From an uncultured Clostridiaceae bacterium (GTDB lineage Bacteria > Bacillota > Clostridia > Lachnospirales > Lachnospiraceae): a stretch of DNA of 5,978 nucleotides. How positions within the stretch are numbered: the stretch's first letter is position 1; the number at the start of each line of letters is the position of its first letter. A model generated the notes under the pieces. That model saw only the letters and a program-made list of their open reading frames with translations, was not told where the DNA came from and did no database searches. Shown here one piece after another: positions 1-5,936 of this stretch. A program made the translations under genes and the position numbers. The stretch spans positions 1 to 5,978 of the forward strand of contig CAMWOF010000159.1 of NCBI GenBank assembly GCA_947175805.1, written 5' to 3'.

Positions 1-332
1 CCCGCTATACGGAGGTCAGGAGAGAGGATATAGAAAAGGAGAGCCGCTTGGAGATTGTGGCGGATTCCAAGGAGACGGGTCCCTATTTGATTATCGGGGA
101 CGGAGGGAAAAATATTTTTGTCACCGGGCACCCGGAATACGATGTACTGACACTGGATCAGGAGTACAAGCGCGATATTGGACGGGGACTAAATCCCAAT
201 ATCCCAGTCAATTACTATCCGGAAGATAATCCGGAAAATGCACCAATAAAGTCATGGCGGTGTCATGCCAATACGCTGTATGCAAATTACCTGAACTATT
301 ATGTATATCAGGTAACGCCGTTTGAACTGTAA
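1..332 (+). CDS. metA: Homoserine O-acyltransferase MetA, C-terminal part (partial at 5' end)
   Basis: This is the C-terminal 109 residues of MetA, which acylates homoserine (acetyl- or succinyl-CoA donor) in the cytoplasm as the first committed step of methionine synthesis. The reading frame is open from base 3, so the gene starts upstream of the window; family members are about 300 residues long. The window opens with RYTEVRRED, continues with the TGHPEYD block (His codon at 129-131, Glu codon at 135-137) and ends with NYYVYQVTPFEL. In known MetA enzymes that His and Glu form the catalytic set together with an upstream Cys that is not visible here. The residue that discriminates acetyl- from succinyl-CoA also lies outside the window, so the donor cannot be called; many clostridial MetA proteins use acetyl-CoA. 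No convincing intrinsic terminator follows the TAA stop. The family call is very sure. Confidence 0.96.
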   Translation, partial: RYTEVRREDIEKESRLEIVADSKETGPYLIIGDGGKNIFVTGHPEYDVLTLDQEYKRDIGRGLNPNIPVNYYPEDNPENAPIKSWRCHANTLYANYLNYYVYQVTPFEL

Positions 333-344
333 ACATAAAAAATT

Positions 345-374
345 GACGTTCAAGGCGTTATACGCACCGTTTGC
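345..374 (+). promoter_or_regulatory. Possible LytTR-type direct-repeat binding site
   Basis: Two 9-bp elements, GACGTTCAA (345-353) and ACCGTTTGC (366-374), are separated by 12 bp, so their GTT cores are 21 bp apart. LytTR regulators are known to bind two direct repeats of the pattern [TA][AC][CA]GTTN[AG][TG] spaced by about 12-13 bp on one helix face. The first element fits 6 of the 8 informative positions and the second 7 of 8. The pair lies about 90-115 bp upstream of a LytTR gene, which would suit autoregulation. A third GTT at 357-359 is off-phase. The short motif makes a chance match possible. Confidence 0.35.
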
Positions 375-398
375 GCCGAATTTGATTGGAAATATTGT
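371..398 (+). promoter_or_regulatory. Weak candidate promoter for the LytTR gene
   Basis: TTGCGC (371-376) and TATTGT (393-398) are separated by 16 bp. Each matches the sigma-A hexamers only partly. The -35 element overlaps the second half of the possible LytTR site, the geometry typical of LytTR-activated promoters with poor -35 boxes. If it is real, transcription would start near 405, inside the left arm of the hairpin at 392-447, so the full hairpin would form only in transcripts that begin further upstream. Confidence 0.22.
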
Positions 399-447
399 GA
401 AAATGCAGCATCTGTGTTAGACGTAGATTAGCTGCATTTTACAATAT
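392..447 (+). other. Long imperfect inverted repeat / hairpin next to the RBS
   Basis: The left arm (392-409, ATATTGT...GCAGC) pairs with the right arm (431-447, GCTGC...ACAATAT) over 17 base pairs with a single bulged G at 399. The interior 410-417 can pair further with 421-428, including two G-U pairs, leaving a three-base loop. The foot of the right arm is one base from the AGGAGG ribosome binding site (449-454). There is no uridine run directly after the stem, so it is not a standard intrinsic terminator. It could be a processing, stability or translation-control element, or a remnant repeat. Confidence 0.6.
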
Positions 448-448
448 C

Positions 449-454
449 AGGAGG
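449..454 (+). promoter_or_regulatory. RBS that selects the GTG start of the LytTR gene
   Basis: A full AGGAGG stands 7 bases before GTG 462 and 13 bases before the in-frame ATG at 468. The spacing favours the GTG as the start. Confidence 0.75.
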
Positions 455-461
455 TTTTTCG

Positions 462-1181
462 GTGCGTATGAGGAGAATTGCAATCTGCTGCAATGCTTTT
501 CTAATCGGGATGGAGATAGAAGCCCTGTGCTGCGAATTTTTCGGACAGCATACAGAGATATTTCATTTTGAGGATGGCAGAGATTTTATACGGACAGTGG
601 ATAAAAGACCACAGAAATTTAATATTTATTTTATTGACTTTTGTATGTATGGCTGCAATGGCGTGGAAATCAGGGAATATTTAGAGGAAAAGAGAAACCA
701 GACGCCGGTTATCTTCATTATGGATGGTCAGGACAATCTGCGTCATGCCTTCGGCAAAAATGTGTTCGGCTGCATCATGGAAACCGTGGAAAGAAATATG
801 CTGTTTGCATTGTTAAAGCGGGTTTCGCGGTATGAATATGACAGCCGGGCATATATTATGAAGGATATATATAACCGCCCTTTCCAGGTATATTTCTCCG
901 ATATCATGTGGATTGCCGCCGATAAAAACTATACACAGGTATATCTGCAAAATAATGCATCTGTACTGGTACACAGAACATTGAAAAACTGGCTGGAGGA
1001 TTTAGATTCCCATATTTTTTTCAGGGTACATAAATCCTATATTGTGGATTTTGCTTATGTCAGCTCTGTGGACACAACGGTTAAAATGTGTAACCGGGTG
1101 TCCCTGCCCATTGCCAGGGATAAGCGGATACTGGTCAGGGAGCAGTTTTTGAGATACAAATACTATGCTGTGCAGGCATAA
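462..1181 (+). CDS. LytTR-family response regulator with degenerate receiver domain
   Basis: This 239-residue protein is a cytoplasmic transcription regulator. Residues 5 to about 120 have the layout of a CheY-like receiver, and residues from about 127 to the end form a LytTR DNA-binding domain (DIMWIAADKNYTQVYL at 147-162, then FFRVHKSYIVD at 186-196 and LPIARDK at 215-221). The receiver keeps the candidate phospho-acceptor Asp59 (IDFCMYGCNG). The usual acidic pair after strand 1 is replaced by Cys10-Asn11, the strand-4 Thr/Ser position is Met87, and the strand-5 Lys-Pro is replaced by Met106-Glu107. Normal Mg2+-dependent phosphorylation is therefore unlikely. No histidine kinase lies beside it. 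It starts at GTG 462, chosen from the RBS spacing, and ends 9 bases from the stop of the convergent flippase gene. A possible LytTR site upstream suggests autoregulation. Family certain, targets unknown. Confidence 0.9.
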   Translation: MRMRRIAICCNAFLIGMEIEALCCEFFGQHTEIFHFEDGRDFIRTVDKRPQKFNIYFIDFCMYGCNGVEIREYLEEKRNQTPVIFIMDGQDNLRHAFGKNVFGCIMETVERNMLFALLKRVSRYEYDSRAYIMKDIYNRPFQVYFSDIMWIAADKNYTQVYLQNNASVLVHRTLKNWLEDLDSHIFFRVHKSYIVDFAYVSSVDTTVKMCNRVSLPIARDKRILVREQFLRYKYYAVQA

Positions 1182-1190
1182 GTCATTTTT

Positions 1191-2714
1191 TTATGATTTC
1201 ATTATAAAATCCTTAAAGAGTGTGATGGTAAAATAAAATAGTCCGTAGACGGCAATCAGGAAAAACAGGAGCATCAGCCTGGGGAGACTGGTAATTTTTG
1301 TGAGATAGGTGTAGGCGATATACACCAGCGCACCGCTGATAGAAGCAAGGATTGCCGGCATCAGAAGGCTTCTGTTGCAGTCAAAGCTGAAGCTGATTTC
1401 TTTATGTATTGTGGTGAGCAGAAGCATAGTCAAGATCAGATAGCTTGCCAAAAGCCCCCACATATATCCCCGGATGCCTACAGCCGGAACTGCGAATAAA
1501 ATAAAGCAGATGCGTATGGTGATGCTGAGCAGATGATAAAACAGATTGAGGGCGGTTTTGTCCAGACCGTTTAATATGCTGGACAGGGTGGAGGATATAT
1601 AGATAAACGGACATAAAAACGCCATCATGAAAATGAATTCCCCCGCCATCTCATTTCCGAATACAACAGTTCCCAAATCCTTTCCGAAAATAATAAACAG
1701 AATCAAACTGAAAATGCCGATGAGCGAACAGAAATGCAGACTGCTTGCAGTCATAGCCGAGAGCGTATTTTCCTGCTTTTTTGCCTTTGTCTCCGATACG
1801 GCAGGCAGCAGCATGGAGGACAGCGCATTGGTCAGCGTGGACGGCAGCGTAATAAAAGGCATAGCCATGCCTGTGAGGACGCCGAACAGCTCCAGACAAT
1901 AATCGGAATCCTTGTAGAATACGGTCAGCATGGAAGGAATTAAAATTGCCTCAAAGCTGGAGAGCAGAGTCATGGACACCCGGTTGCTGGTTAAAAGCAC
2001 ACCGTCCTTTAAAAGCATTATAGTTGCGCCGGTATGGGCACTGCGTCGTGTGTGGGTATCTTTCATTCTTTTAAAATGCCCCCGTATTTCCAAGATGGAG
2101 TAAATGCAGGATATTACTTCCCCGATGACAATGCCATAGGCGGCAATGACCGCCGTATAACCGTCATTGGACACAAGACTGATGGCGACAAACCAGGTGC
2201 CTGCCACCCTGAAAATCTGCTCTATAAGCTGGGATAGACCGAGGACTCTGGAATTTTGGATGCCCAGGCAGTATCCGTGGATAGCGCTTTTTATGGCCAC
2301 AAAGGGAAGTCCGAAGCATATGACCCTGATACAGTCAACTGTCTCGGTATTACGAATAATATATGTGCTGATAGGCTTGGCATAGATGTAGATGAGGACG
2401 GCAACCAGGAGAGAAAGGAAAAAGCTGATAATCAGCACAACCCAAAAGCTTTTTTTCATCTGGCGCTGTCTGCCGGAGGCGCAAAAAGCAGAAATGCTCT
2501 TGGTCAGGGCTGCCTGCAGACCCTGGCAGCAAAAACTGATGGCAAATATGTAAACAGGAAAAATTAACTGGTAAATTCCCAACTGTCTGGCACCAATCAG
2601 ATTGGAGAGGAATATTCTATAATAAAAACCGATGAATTTTGTAAGTACGCCCGCCATGGTCAGGATGAAGGTTCCCTTTACCACCGGGTTTTTTAAAATA
2701 CGATTGTCAACCAC
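1191..2714 (-). CDS. SpoVB-like polysaccharide/oligosaccharide flippase (MOP superfamily)
   Basis: This is an integral membrane protein of 507 residues from the GTG at 2714, or 516 from the ATG at 2741. It belongs to the polysaccharide transporter/MurJ/SpoVB branch of the MOP superfamily, which flips lipid-linked sugars or peptidoglycan precursors across the membrane. Evidence is the N-terminal VVKGTFILTMAGVLTKFIGF segment, the following IYQLIFPVY block, the QLIEQIFRV motif, the mid-protein TLPSTLTNALSSMLLPAVSE motif and many hydrophobic segments along the chain, consistent with the family's usual 14 helices and about 500-residue length. B. subtilis SpoVB, needed for spore cortex, is the closest named type I recognise, but clostridia often carry several paralogues, so spore cortex, cell wall or surface polysaccharide roles all remain possible. 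The GTG start is preferred because GGGAG lies 6 bases upstream, while the ATG has only GGAGA 15 bases away. The gene is convergent with the LytTR gene and divergent from the desulfurase gene. Confidence 0.9.
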   Translation of the reverse strand: MVDNRILKNPVVKGTFILTMAGVLTKFIGFYYRIFLSNLIGARQLGIYQLIFPVYIFAISFCCQGLQAALTKSISAFCASGRQRQMKKSFWVVLIISFFLSLLVAVLIYIYAKPISTYIIRNTETVDCIRVICFGLPFVAIKSAIHGYCLGIQNSRVLGLSQLIEQIFRVAGTWFVAISLVSNDGYTAVIAAYGIVIGEVISCIYSILEIRGHFKRMKDTHTRRSAHTGATIMLLKDGVLLTSNRVSMTLLSSFEAILIPSMLTVFYKDSDYCLELFGVLTGMAMPFITLPSTLTNALSSMLLPAVSETKAKKQENTLSAMTASSLHFCSLIGIFSLILFIIFGKDLGTVVFGNEMAGEFIFMMAFLCPFIYISSTLSSILNGLDKTALNLFYHLLSITIRICFILFAVPAVGIRGYMWGLLASYLILTMLLLTTIHKEISFSFDCNRSLLMPAILASISGALVYIAYTYLTKITSLPRLMLLFFLIAVYGLFYFTITLFKDFIMKS

Positions 2715-2720
2715 AGATTG

Positions 2721-2725
2721 CTCCC
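2721..2725 (-). promoter_or_regulatory. RBS supporting the GTG 2714 start of the flippase gene
   Basis: On the minus strand GGGAG is followed by 6 bases and then GTG (2714-2712). A TATAAA (2748-2743, minus strand) just before the upstream ATG would, if it is a -10 box, place the transcript start near 2736, which also favours the shorter protein. No matching -35 is visible. Confidence 0.45.
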
Positions 2726-2741
2726 AAAAATCATGATACAT

Positions 2742-2837
2742 ATTTATATGAAGATTTCTCCGGTTTTATGTTTTTTTTTATGCCTTGAAGGCGCTGCCGG
2801 TGAGTCTGGAAGGAAAAAATTTAAGGGGAGAGGAATT
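2742..2837. other. Divergent intergenic region (flippase / cysteine desulfurase)
   Basis: This short gap must hold the 5' regions of two divergent genes. It contains a run of nine T (2771-2779) and an 11-bp perfect dyad GCCTTGAAGGC (2782-2792) that could be an operator half or chance. No sigma-A promoter with two good hexamers is evident on either strand. Confidence 0.4.
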
Positions 2838-4037
2838 ATGGAGGCTTTTGATTTAGACCATGCAGCGACTACGGCAGTGGATCCCCGTGTGCTTGAGGAG
2901 ATGCTGCCTTATTTTCGTGAAAATTATGGCAACCCTTCTGCGCTATACGGGATGTCGGATGTGACAAGGGAGGCAATTGCCCTGGCAAGGAGCAGGATTG
3001 CAAAATGTATCGGCGCAAAGCCGGAGGAAATCTATTTTACCGCTGGAGGCAGTGAGGCGGATAACTGGGCATGGAAAGGACTGTACTTTAGATTTCTGTC
3101 AGATACAAAAAAAGATGGTGGGGATAGGCGGCAGGCACGCTTTATTACCGGTATGACAGAGCACCACGCCATCTTACACACGGCACAATTTTTGGAGATG
3201 CAGGGAGCACACGTTACCTATCTGCCTGTAGATGAGCAGGGACATATCAGCCTTCGCCAATTGGAAGCCGAGATTGACGGGGATACGCTTTTGGTATCTC
3301 TGATGGCCGCCAATAACGAAATCGGAACCCTGGCGCCGCTGGGAACAATCGGAAAGCTTGCCAGAAAGCACAATGTGTTGTTCCACACGGATGCGGTACA
3401 GGCATTGGGACAGATTCCGCTTCATGTACGGAGCATGAACATAGATATGCTGTCTGCCAGTGCCCACAAGCTGGGCGGACCGAAGGGTACGGGCTTTCTC
3501 TTTGTGCGTGAGGGGATTTTGCTGGAGAACCTGATTCATGGCGGAGGGCAGGAGGGGGGAATGCGCTCCGGCACGGAAAATACCGCTGGTATCGTGGGAA
3601 TGGGGAAGGCCTGTGAGCTTGCCTGCCAGTCTATGGAGCTTCGACGCAGGAAATGTACTGCGGCAAGGGAATATATGATATTCCGGATTATGGATGAGAT
3701 TCCGTTTGCACGGATAAACGGTGACAGGAAAATGCGTTTGCCGGGGAATATCAGTGTAACCTTTCAGTTTGTGAGCGGTAATGCCTTGCTCAGTATGCTC
3801 GATGCGGAAGGGATTTATGCTTCAACCGGTTCTGCCTGCAACGCTGCTTCCGGCTCGGTTTCCCATGTATTAGATGCAATTCACCTGCCACGGGAGCTGG
3901 CGGCAGGCACCTTGAGATTCACCATCGGAGACAGCCTGACGAGGGACGACATCGATAAGATTGTAGCGAAGCTGAAAAACGCGGTGGCATATCTGCGGAA
4001 AGAAAATGAGGAATATCATAAATGCTGTGGGCAATAA
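2838..4037 (+). CDS. nifS: NifS/IscS-type cysteine desulfurase
   Basis: This 399-residue cytoplasmic PLP enzyme converts cysteine to alanine and passes the sulfur as a persulfide to Fe-S cluster or tRNA/thiamine sulfur-transfer partners. Visible landmarks are LDHAATT at 6-12, TEHHAIL at 107-113 (His109 expected to stack on PLP), NNEIGT at 159-164, HTDAVQ at 183-188 (Asp185, Gln188), SASAHKLGGPKG with the Schiff-base Lys211, RSGTEN at 243-248, and GSACNAASGSVSHVL with the catalytic Cys334. The length is normal for the family. ATG 2838 is preferred because GGGGAG (2825-2830) sits 7 bases upstream and the family N-terminus begins here; the frame is open back to 2718, but that stretch has no family similarity I recognise. 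The usual clostridial partners iscU and thiI are not adjacent, so the acceptor is unknown. All catalytic residues are present. The nifS/iscS naming is conventional only. Confidence 0.95.
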   Translation: MEAFDLDHAATTAVDPRVLEEMLPYFRENYGNPSALYGMSDVTREAIALARSRIAKCIGAKPEEIYFTAGGSEADNWAWKGLYFRFLSDTKKDGGDRRQARFITGMTEHHAILHTAQFLEMQGAHVTYLPVDEQGHISLRQLEAEIDGDTLLVSLMAANNEIGTLAPLGTIGKLARKHNVLFHTDAVQALGQIPLHVRSMNIDMLSASAHKLGGPKGTGFLFVREGILLENLIHGGGQEGGMRSGTENTAGIVGMGKACELACQSMELRRRKCTAAREYMIFRIMDEIPFARINGDRKMRLPGNISVTFQFVSGNALLSMLDAEGIYASTGSACNAASGSVSHVLDAIHLPRELAAGTLRFTIGDSLTRDDIDKIVAKLKNAVAYLRKENEEYHKCCGQ

Positions 4038-4044
4038 TTATACA

Positions 4045-4073
4045 TTGTCATTTTCACCGCTATCTGTTATTCT
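4045..4073 (+). promoter_or_regulatory. Sigma-A promoter candidate for the HAD hydrolase gene
   Basis: TTGTCA (4045-4050) and TATTCT (4068-4073) are separated by 17 bp, with a TG at 4065-4066 forming an extended -10. Transcription would start near 4080, leaving a leader of about 50 bases before ATG 4133. It suggests the HAD gene is transcribed apart from the desulfurase gene. Confidence 0.55.
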
Positions 4074-4132
4074 TATAAAATATGAAAAGGTAAGATAAAT
4101 ATTAACAGCTTCCGACATATGGAGGAGAACAT

Positions 4133-4783
4133 ATGAAAAGATTAGAGGGCATTATATTTGATATTGACGGCACGCTCTGGGATTCCCGGGATGTGGTAGC
4201 GCAGGCATGGCAGGCGGCAATACAGGAAAACACCAGTCTTCCGGTGAATTTTGATGCAGAGTCTATCGGCAGGCATTTTGGCAAGCCTATGACAGATATT
4301 TTTAAAGCTATTTATCCGGATCTTACGGATAGTGAGATAGATGCACTGACACCATATTTTTATGAGTATGAGCACAAATATTTAAGAGAGAAAAAACCAC
4401 AGCCTTATCATGGGGTTCGTGAGGTTTTAGAGTTACTGGCAAAGGAATATGACCTCTATATTGTGACAAACGGTCAGAAGGGGTACACGGAAGCCATGCT
4501 GGATGCTACGGATTTACATGGATATTTTAAGGGCTGGCTGTCCTATGGAGACACTCTGGAGCCTAAGGCTGTGACACTTTGCCAGCTGATGGAGAACTAT
4601 GGATTGAAACGTACATGCTATGTAGGCGATACAATGGGAGATATGAATGCAGCAACTTCGGCTGGGATTCCCTTTATATATTGTACCTATGGTCTCGGAG
4701 AGGTTTTGGGGGCAGAATATCAGATCGAAAATATCCTTGCATTGCCGGATGCCATACACAAATTGGAGCAGGAGATCTTTTGA
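4133..4783 (+). CDS. HAD-superfamily hydrolase, phosphoglycolate phosphatase-like
   Basis: This 216-residue cytoplasmic phosphatase belongs to HAD subfamily IA. All four motifs are present: motif I DIDGT with nucleophile Asp10 and acid/base Asp12, motif II VTNG with Thr113, motif III Lys145 (EPKA), and motif IV GDTMGD with Asp166 and Asp170. An all-helical C1 cap fits residues of about 16-90. The length is typical of Gph/PgmB-like enzymes. The substrate, a small phosphate ester such as phosphoglycolate, a sugar phosphate or a nucleotide, cannot be read from the sequence. ATG 4133 has a strong GGAGG (4121-4125) 7 bases upstream. The gene is the last one of medium GC before the AT-rich immunity region, and no clear terminator follows its TGA. 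Confidence 0.92.
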   Translation: MKRLEGIIFDIDGTLWDSRDVVAQAWQAAIQENTSLPVNFDAESIGRHFGKPMTDIFKAIYPDLTDSEIDALTPYFYEYEHKYLREKKPQPYHGVREVLELLAKEYDLYIVTNGQKGYTEAMLDATDLHGYFKGWLSYGDTLEPKAVTLCQLMENYGLKRTCYVGDTMGDMNAATSAGIPFIYCTYGLGEVLGAEYQIENILALPDAIHKLEQEIF

Positions 4784-4808
4784 ATCATTTCCTTGTGATA
4801 TGATCGAG

Positions 4809-4836
4809 TTGTTTTTAAGGAACTAAGTAATACAAT
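4809..4836 (+). promoter_or_regulatory. Possible promoter giving a leaderless transcript of the first SUKH gene
   Basis: TACAAT (4831-4836, five of six consensus bases) lies 16 bp after a poor TTGTTT (4809-4814). A start 7-8 bases downstream would fall at the ATG itself (4844), which would explain why that gene has no ribosome binding site. The weak -35 keeps this tentative. Confidence 0.25.
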
Positions 4837-4843
4837 ACAGTAT

Positions 4844-5335
4844 ATGAAGAAAAATCTAAGAAACATTGAGTTGATTACATATAGAGGTCGATATTCGTTG
4901 TTGTACAGCATTGCTTCATCCAGTGGAAAAATATTATATTATGAGGGAGGCAATCCTTTACAATACCAGCCATCAAACGATTTAGAAAAATATTGGACAA
5001 GCTTTCCGGACACGGTTCAAAAATTTTATCAGGACTTGCATGATGGCTTTTATTACTACGCAAGTGGAAGTATGGGATTATATTCTAAAAGTGATATATT
5101 GTATTTGGGAGATGAGGATTGGGAAATAGTTGAAAAGATGGAAGATTCCCTTAAAATTCAATTAGAGTCTGCCTTTGGATTTTTTTGCAGCGGAACGGGA
5201 GCGTATGTTGTAATAGATGCAATAAATGATAAGGATGATAATGCAGTATTATGGTATACCTCAAAGTTGCCGCATTACAATATTAATTTTTGGGATATTG
5301 TTGACGAATGGATTGTGATTGGATTTCAGGGATAA
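4844..5335 (+). CDS. SMI1/KNR4 (SUKH) family protein, probable immunity protein
   Basis: This 163-residue protein is soluble, with no signal peptide or membrane segment. Its pattern, FPDTVQKFYQDLHDGFYYY (54-72) followed by MGLYSKSDILYLGDEDW (77-93), FGFFCSGTGAYVVID (111-125) and the ending INFWDIVDEWIVIGF (147-161), matches bacterial SMI1/KNR4 relatives that I recognise from polymorphic-toxin immunity clusters. Such proteins bind and neutralise nuclease or other toxin domains in the cytoplasm; the specific toxin cannot be predicted. The ATG at 4844 has no ribosome binding site at useful distance (AAGGA is 22 bases away), and the frame stays open back to 4799 with no better start codon. The gene may therefore be leaderless or may have lost its original 5' end. 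It is AT-rich compared with the HAD gene and lies 27 bases before a second SUKH gene, probably co-transcribed. Confidence 0.75.
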   Translation: MKKNLRNIELITYRGRYSLLYSIASSSGKILYYEGGNPLQYQPSNDLEKYWTSFPDTVQKFYQDLHDGFYYYASGSMGLYSKSDILYLGDEDWEIVEKMEDSLKIQLESAFGFFCSGTGAYVVIDAINDKDDNAVLWYTSKLPHYNINFWDIVDEWIVIGFQG

Positions 5336-5349
5336 AATTTGCAGGTGAT

Positions 5350-5355
5350 GGGGGG
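5350..5355 (+). promoter_or_regulatory. RBS that selects ATG 5363 of the second SUKH gene
   Basis: A GGGGGG run stands 7 bases before ATG 5363. The in-frame upstream starts TTG 5339 and ATG 5348 have no comparable site; ATG 5348 itself overlaps the G-run. Confidence 0.6.
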
Positions 5356-5362
5356 ATATAAA

Positions 5363-5833
5363 ATGACTATACAAGAGAATACAGTTATTCAACCGATACC
5401 AAGCGCTGAATTATTAGCAGAGAAGGAGGGAAAATGGAGGTTGGTTTTACCAACGGATTATAGAGACTTTATTGCAAATTATAATGGCGGAATACCAAAC
5501 GAAAAATCATTTGAAAGTAACGGGCACAATTATGTAATTACACGCTTTTTGTGTATTTTGAAGAATATTCAAGAAAGTCCAGATGGCTGGTATGATATTA
5601 GTGTTGTAGAATCCCAAATAGGAGAGCGTCTGGCAGATAATGAAGATTTAATTGGAGTAGAAATTTTGCCTATAGCAGAATTATTCGCTGGAGATTATGT
5701 ATGTATCGATTATAGGGAAGATAAAGAGAAACCGTGTATTTGTGTATGGAGTCACGAGGAATCAGGGGATTTTGAACCGATAACATATAAGGTTGCAAAT
5801 ACATTTTCAGAGTTTGTGCAAATGTTAATTTGA
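5363..5833 (+). CDS. SMI1/KNR4 (SUKH-1-like) family protein, probable immunity protein
   Basis: This 156-residue soluble protein shows the classic SUKH layout. An N-terminal helix leads to LPTDYRDFIANYNGGIPNE (29-47), where the LPxDYxxFxxxxNGG motif is diagnostic. The middle strand region ends in VEILPIAELFAGDYVCIDY (99-117), followed by the CVWSHEE segment (127-133) and a closing VANTFSEFVQMLI helix (144-156). SUKH-1 proteins are best known as antidotes to polymorphic and contact-dependent toxins, but the family also occurs in other settings. It differs clearly from the SUKH protein upstream, so this is not a recent duplication. It starts at ATG 5363 by RBS placement and ends cleanly at a TGA. 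Sampled GC is near 28-35%, consistent with horizontal acquisition of the region. The toxin partner is not in the window. Confidence 0.85.
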   Translation: MTIQENTVIQPIPSAELLAEKEGKWRLVLPTDYRDFIANYNGGIPNEKSFESNGHNYVITRFLCILKNIQESPDGWYDISVVESQIGERLADNEDLIGVEILPIAELFAGDYVCIDYREDKEKPCICVWSHEESGDFEPITYKVANTFSEFVQMLI

Positions 5834-5841
5834 AGTATTCA

Positions 5842-5922
5842 ATGAGTAAAAGAAAAAGTCAAGTCAGTGATGCTAAAGAACAGTTTGATATACTGGTTGC
5901 GGTGTATGGCTGGGAGGATTAA
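5842..5922 (+). CDS. Doubtful 26-residue ORF, possible gene remnant
   Basis: An ATG-to-TAA frame encodes MSKRKSQVSDAKEQF and then DILVAVYGWED. I recognise no family. There is no ribosome binding site before the ATG, which begins 8 bases after the SUKH stop. Its TAA (5920-5922) overlaps the AGGAG of the next gene by one base. It may be a short coupled leader ORF, the tail of a deleted gene in an immunity array, or chance. Confidence 0.2.
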   Translation: MSKRKSQVSDAKEQFDILVAVYGWED

Positions 5923-5936
5923 GGAGTAGTAAAGAG

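Noticed and set aside
355..378. Small dyads (GCGT-TAT-ACGC and GGCG/CGCC) after metA as a terminator
   Set aside because: The stems are only four base pairs and no T-run follows. The same bases are better explained, if at all, by the GTT repeats.
333..461. A riboswitch or T-box between metA and the LytTR gene
   Set aside because: I see no conserved riboswitch core or T-box sequence, only one long hairpin. The region is too short for a SAM riboswitch plus expression platform and lies downstream of metA, not upstream.
1164..1192. Five-bp stem (TATGC/GCATA) followed by a run of seven T at the end of the LytTR gene, as an intrinsic terminator
   Set aside because: The stem is short and AT-rich with a 7-base loop, and five bases separate it from the T-run, so it is too weak to call.
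1627..2567. Several plus-strand ORFs of 67-103 codons opposite the flippase gene
   Set aside because: They overlap a well-supported membrane protein gene on the other strand, show no family similarity and lack good ribosome binding sites. They are antisense shadows.
2718..2837. N-terminal extension of the cysteine desulfurase back to 2718
   Set aside because: The extra 40 residues do not match the family, would overlap the divergent flippase gene's 5' end, and the ATG at 2838 has a strong RBS.
4064..4108. Split inverted repeat CTGTTA/TAACAG with inner TCTTA/TAAGA between the nifS and HAD genes
   Set aside because: It is AT-rich with large asymmetric gaps, unlikely to be stable, and overlaps a more convincing promoter.
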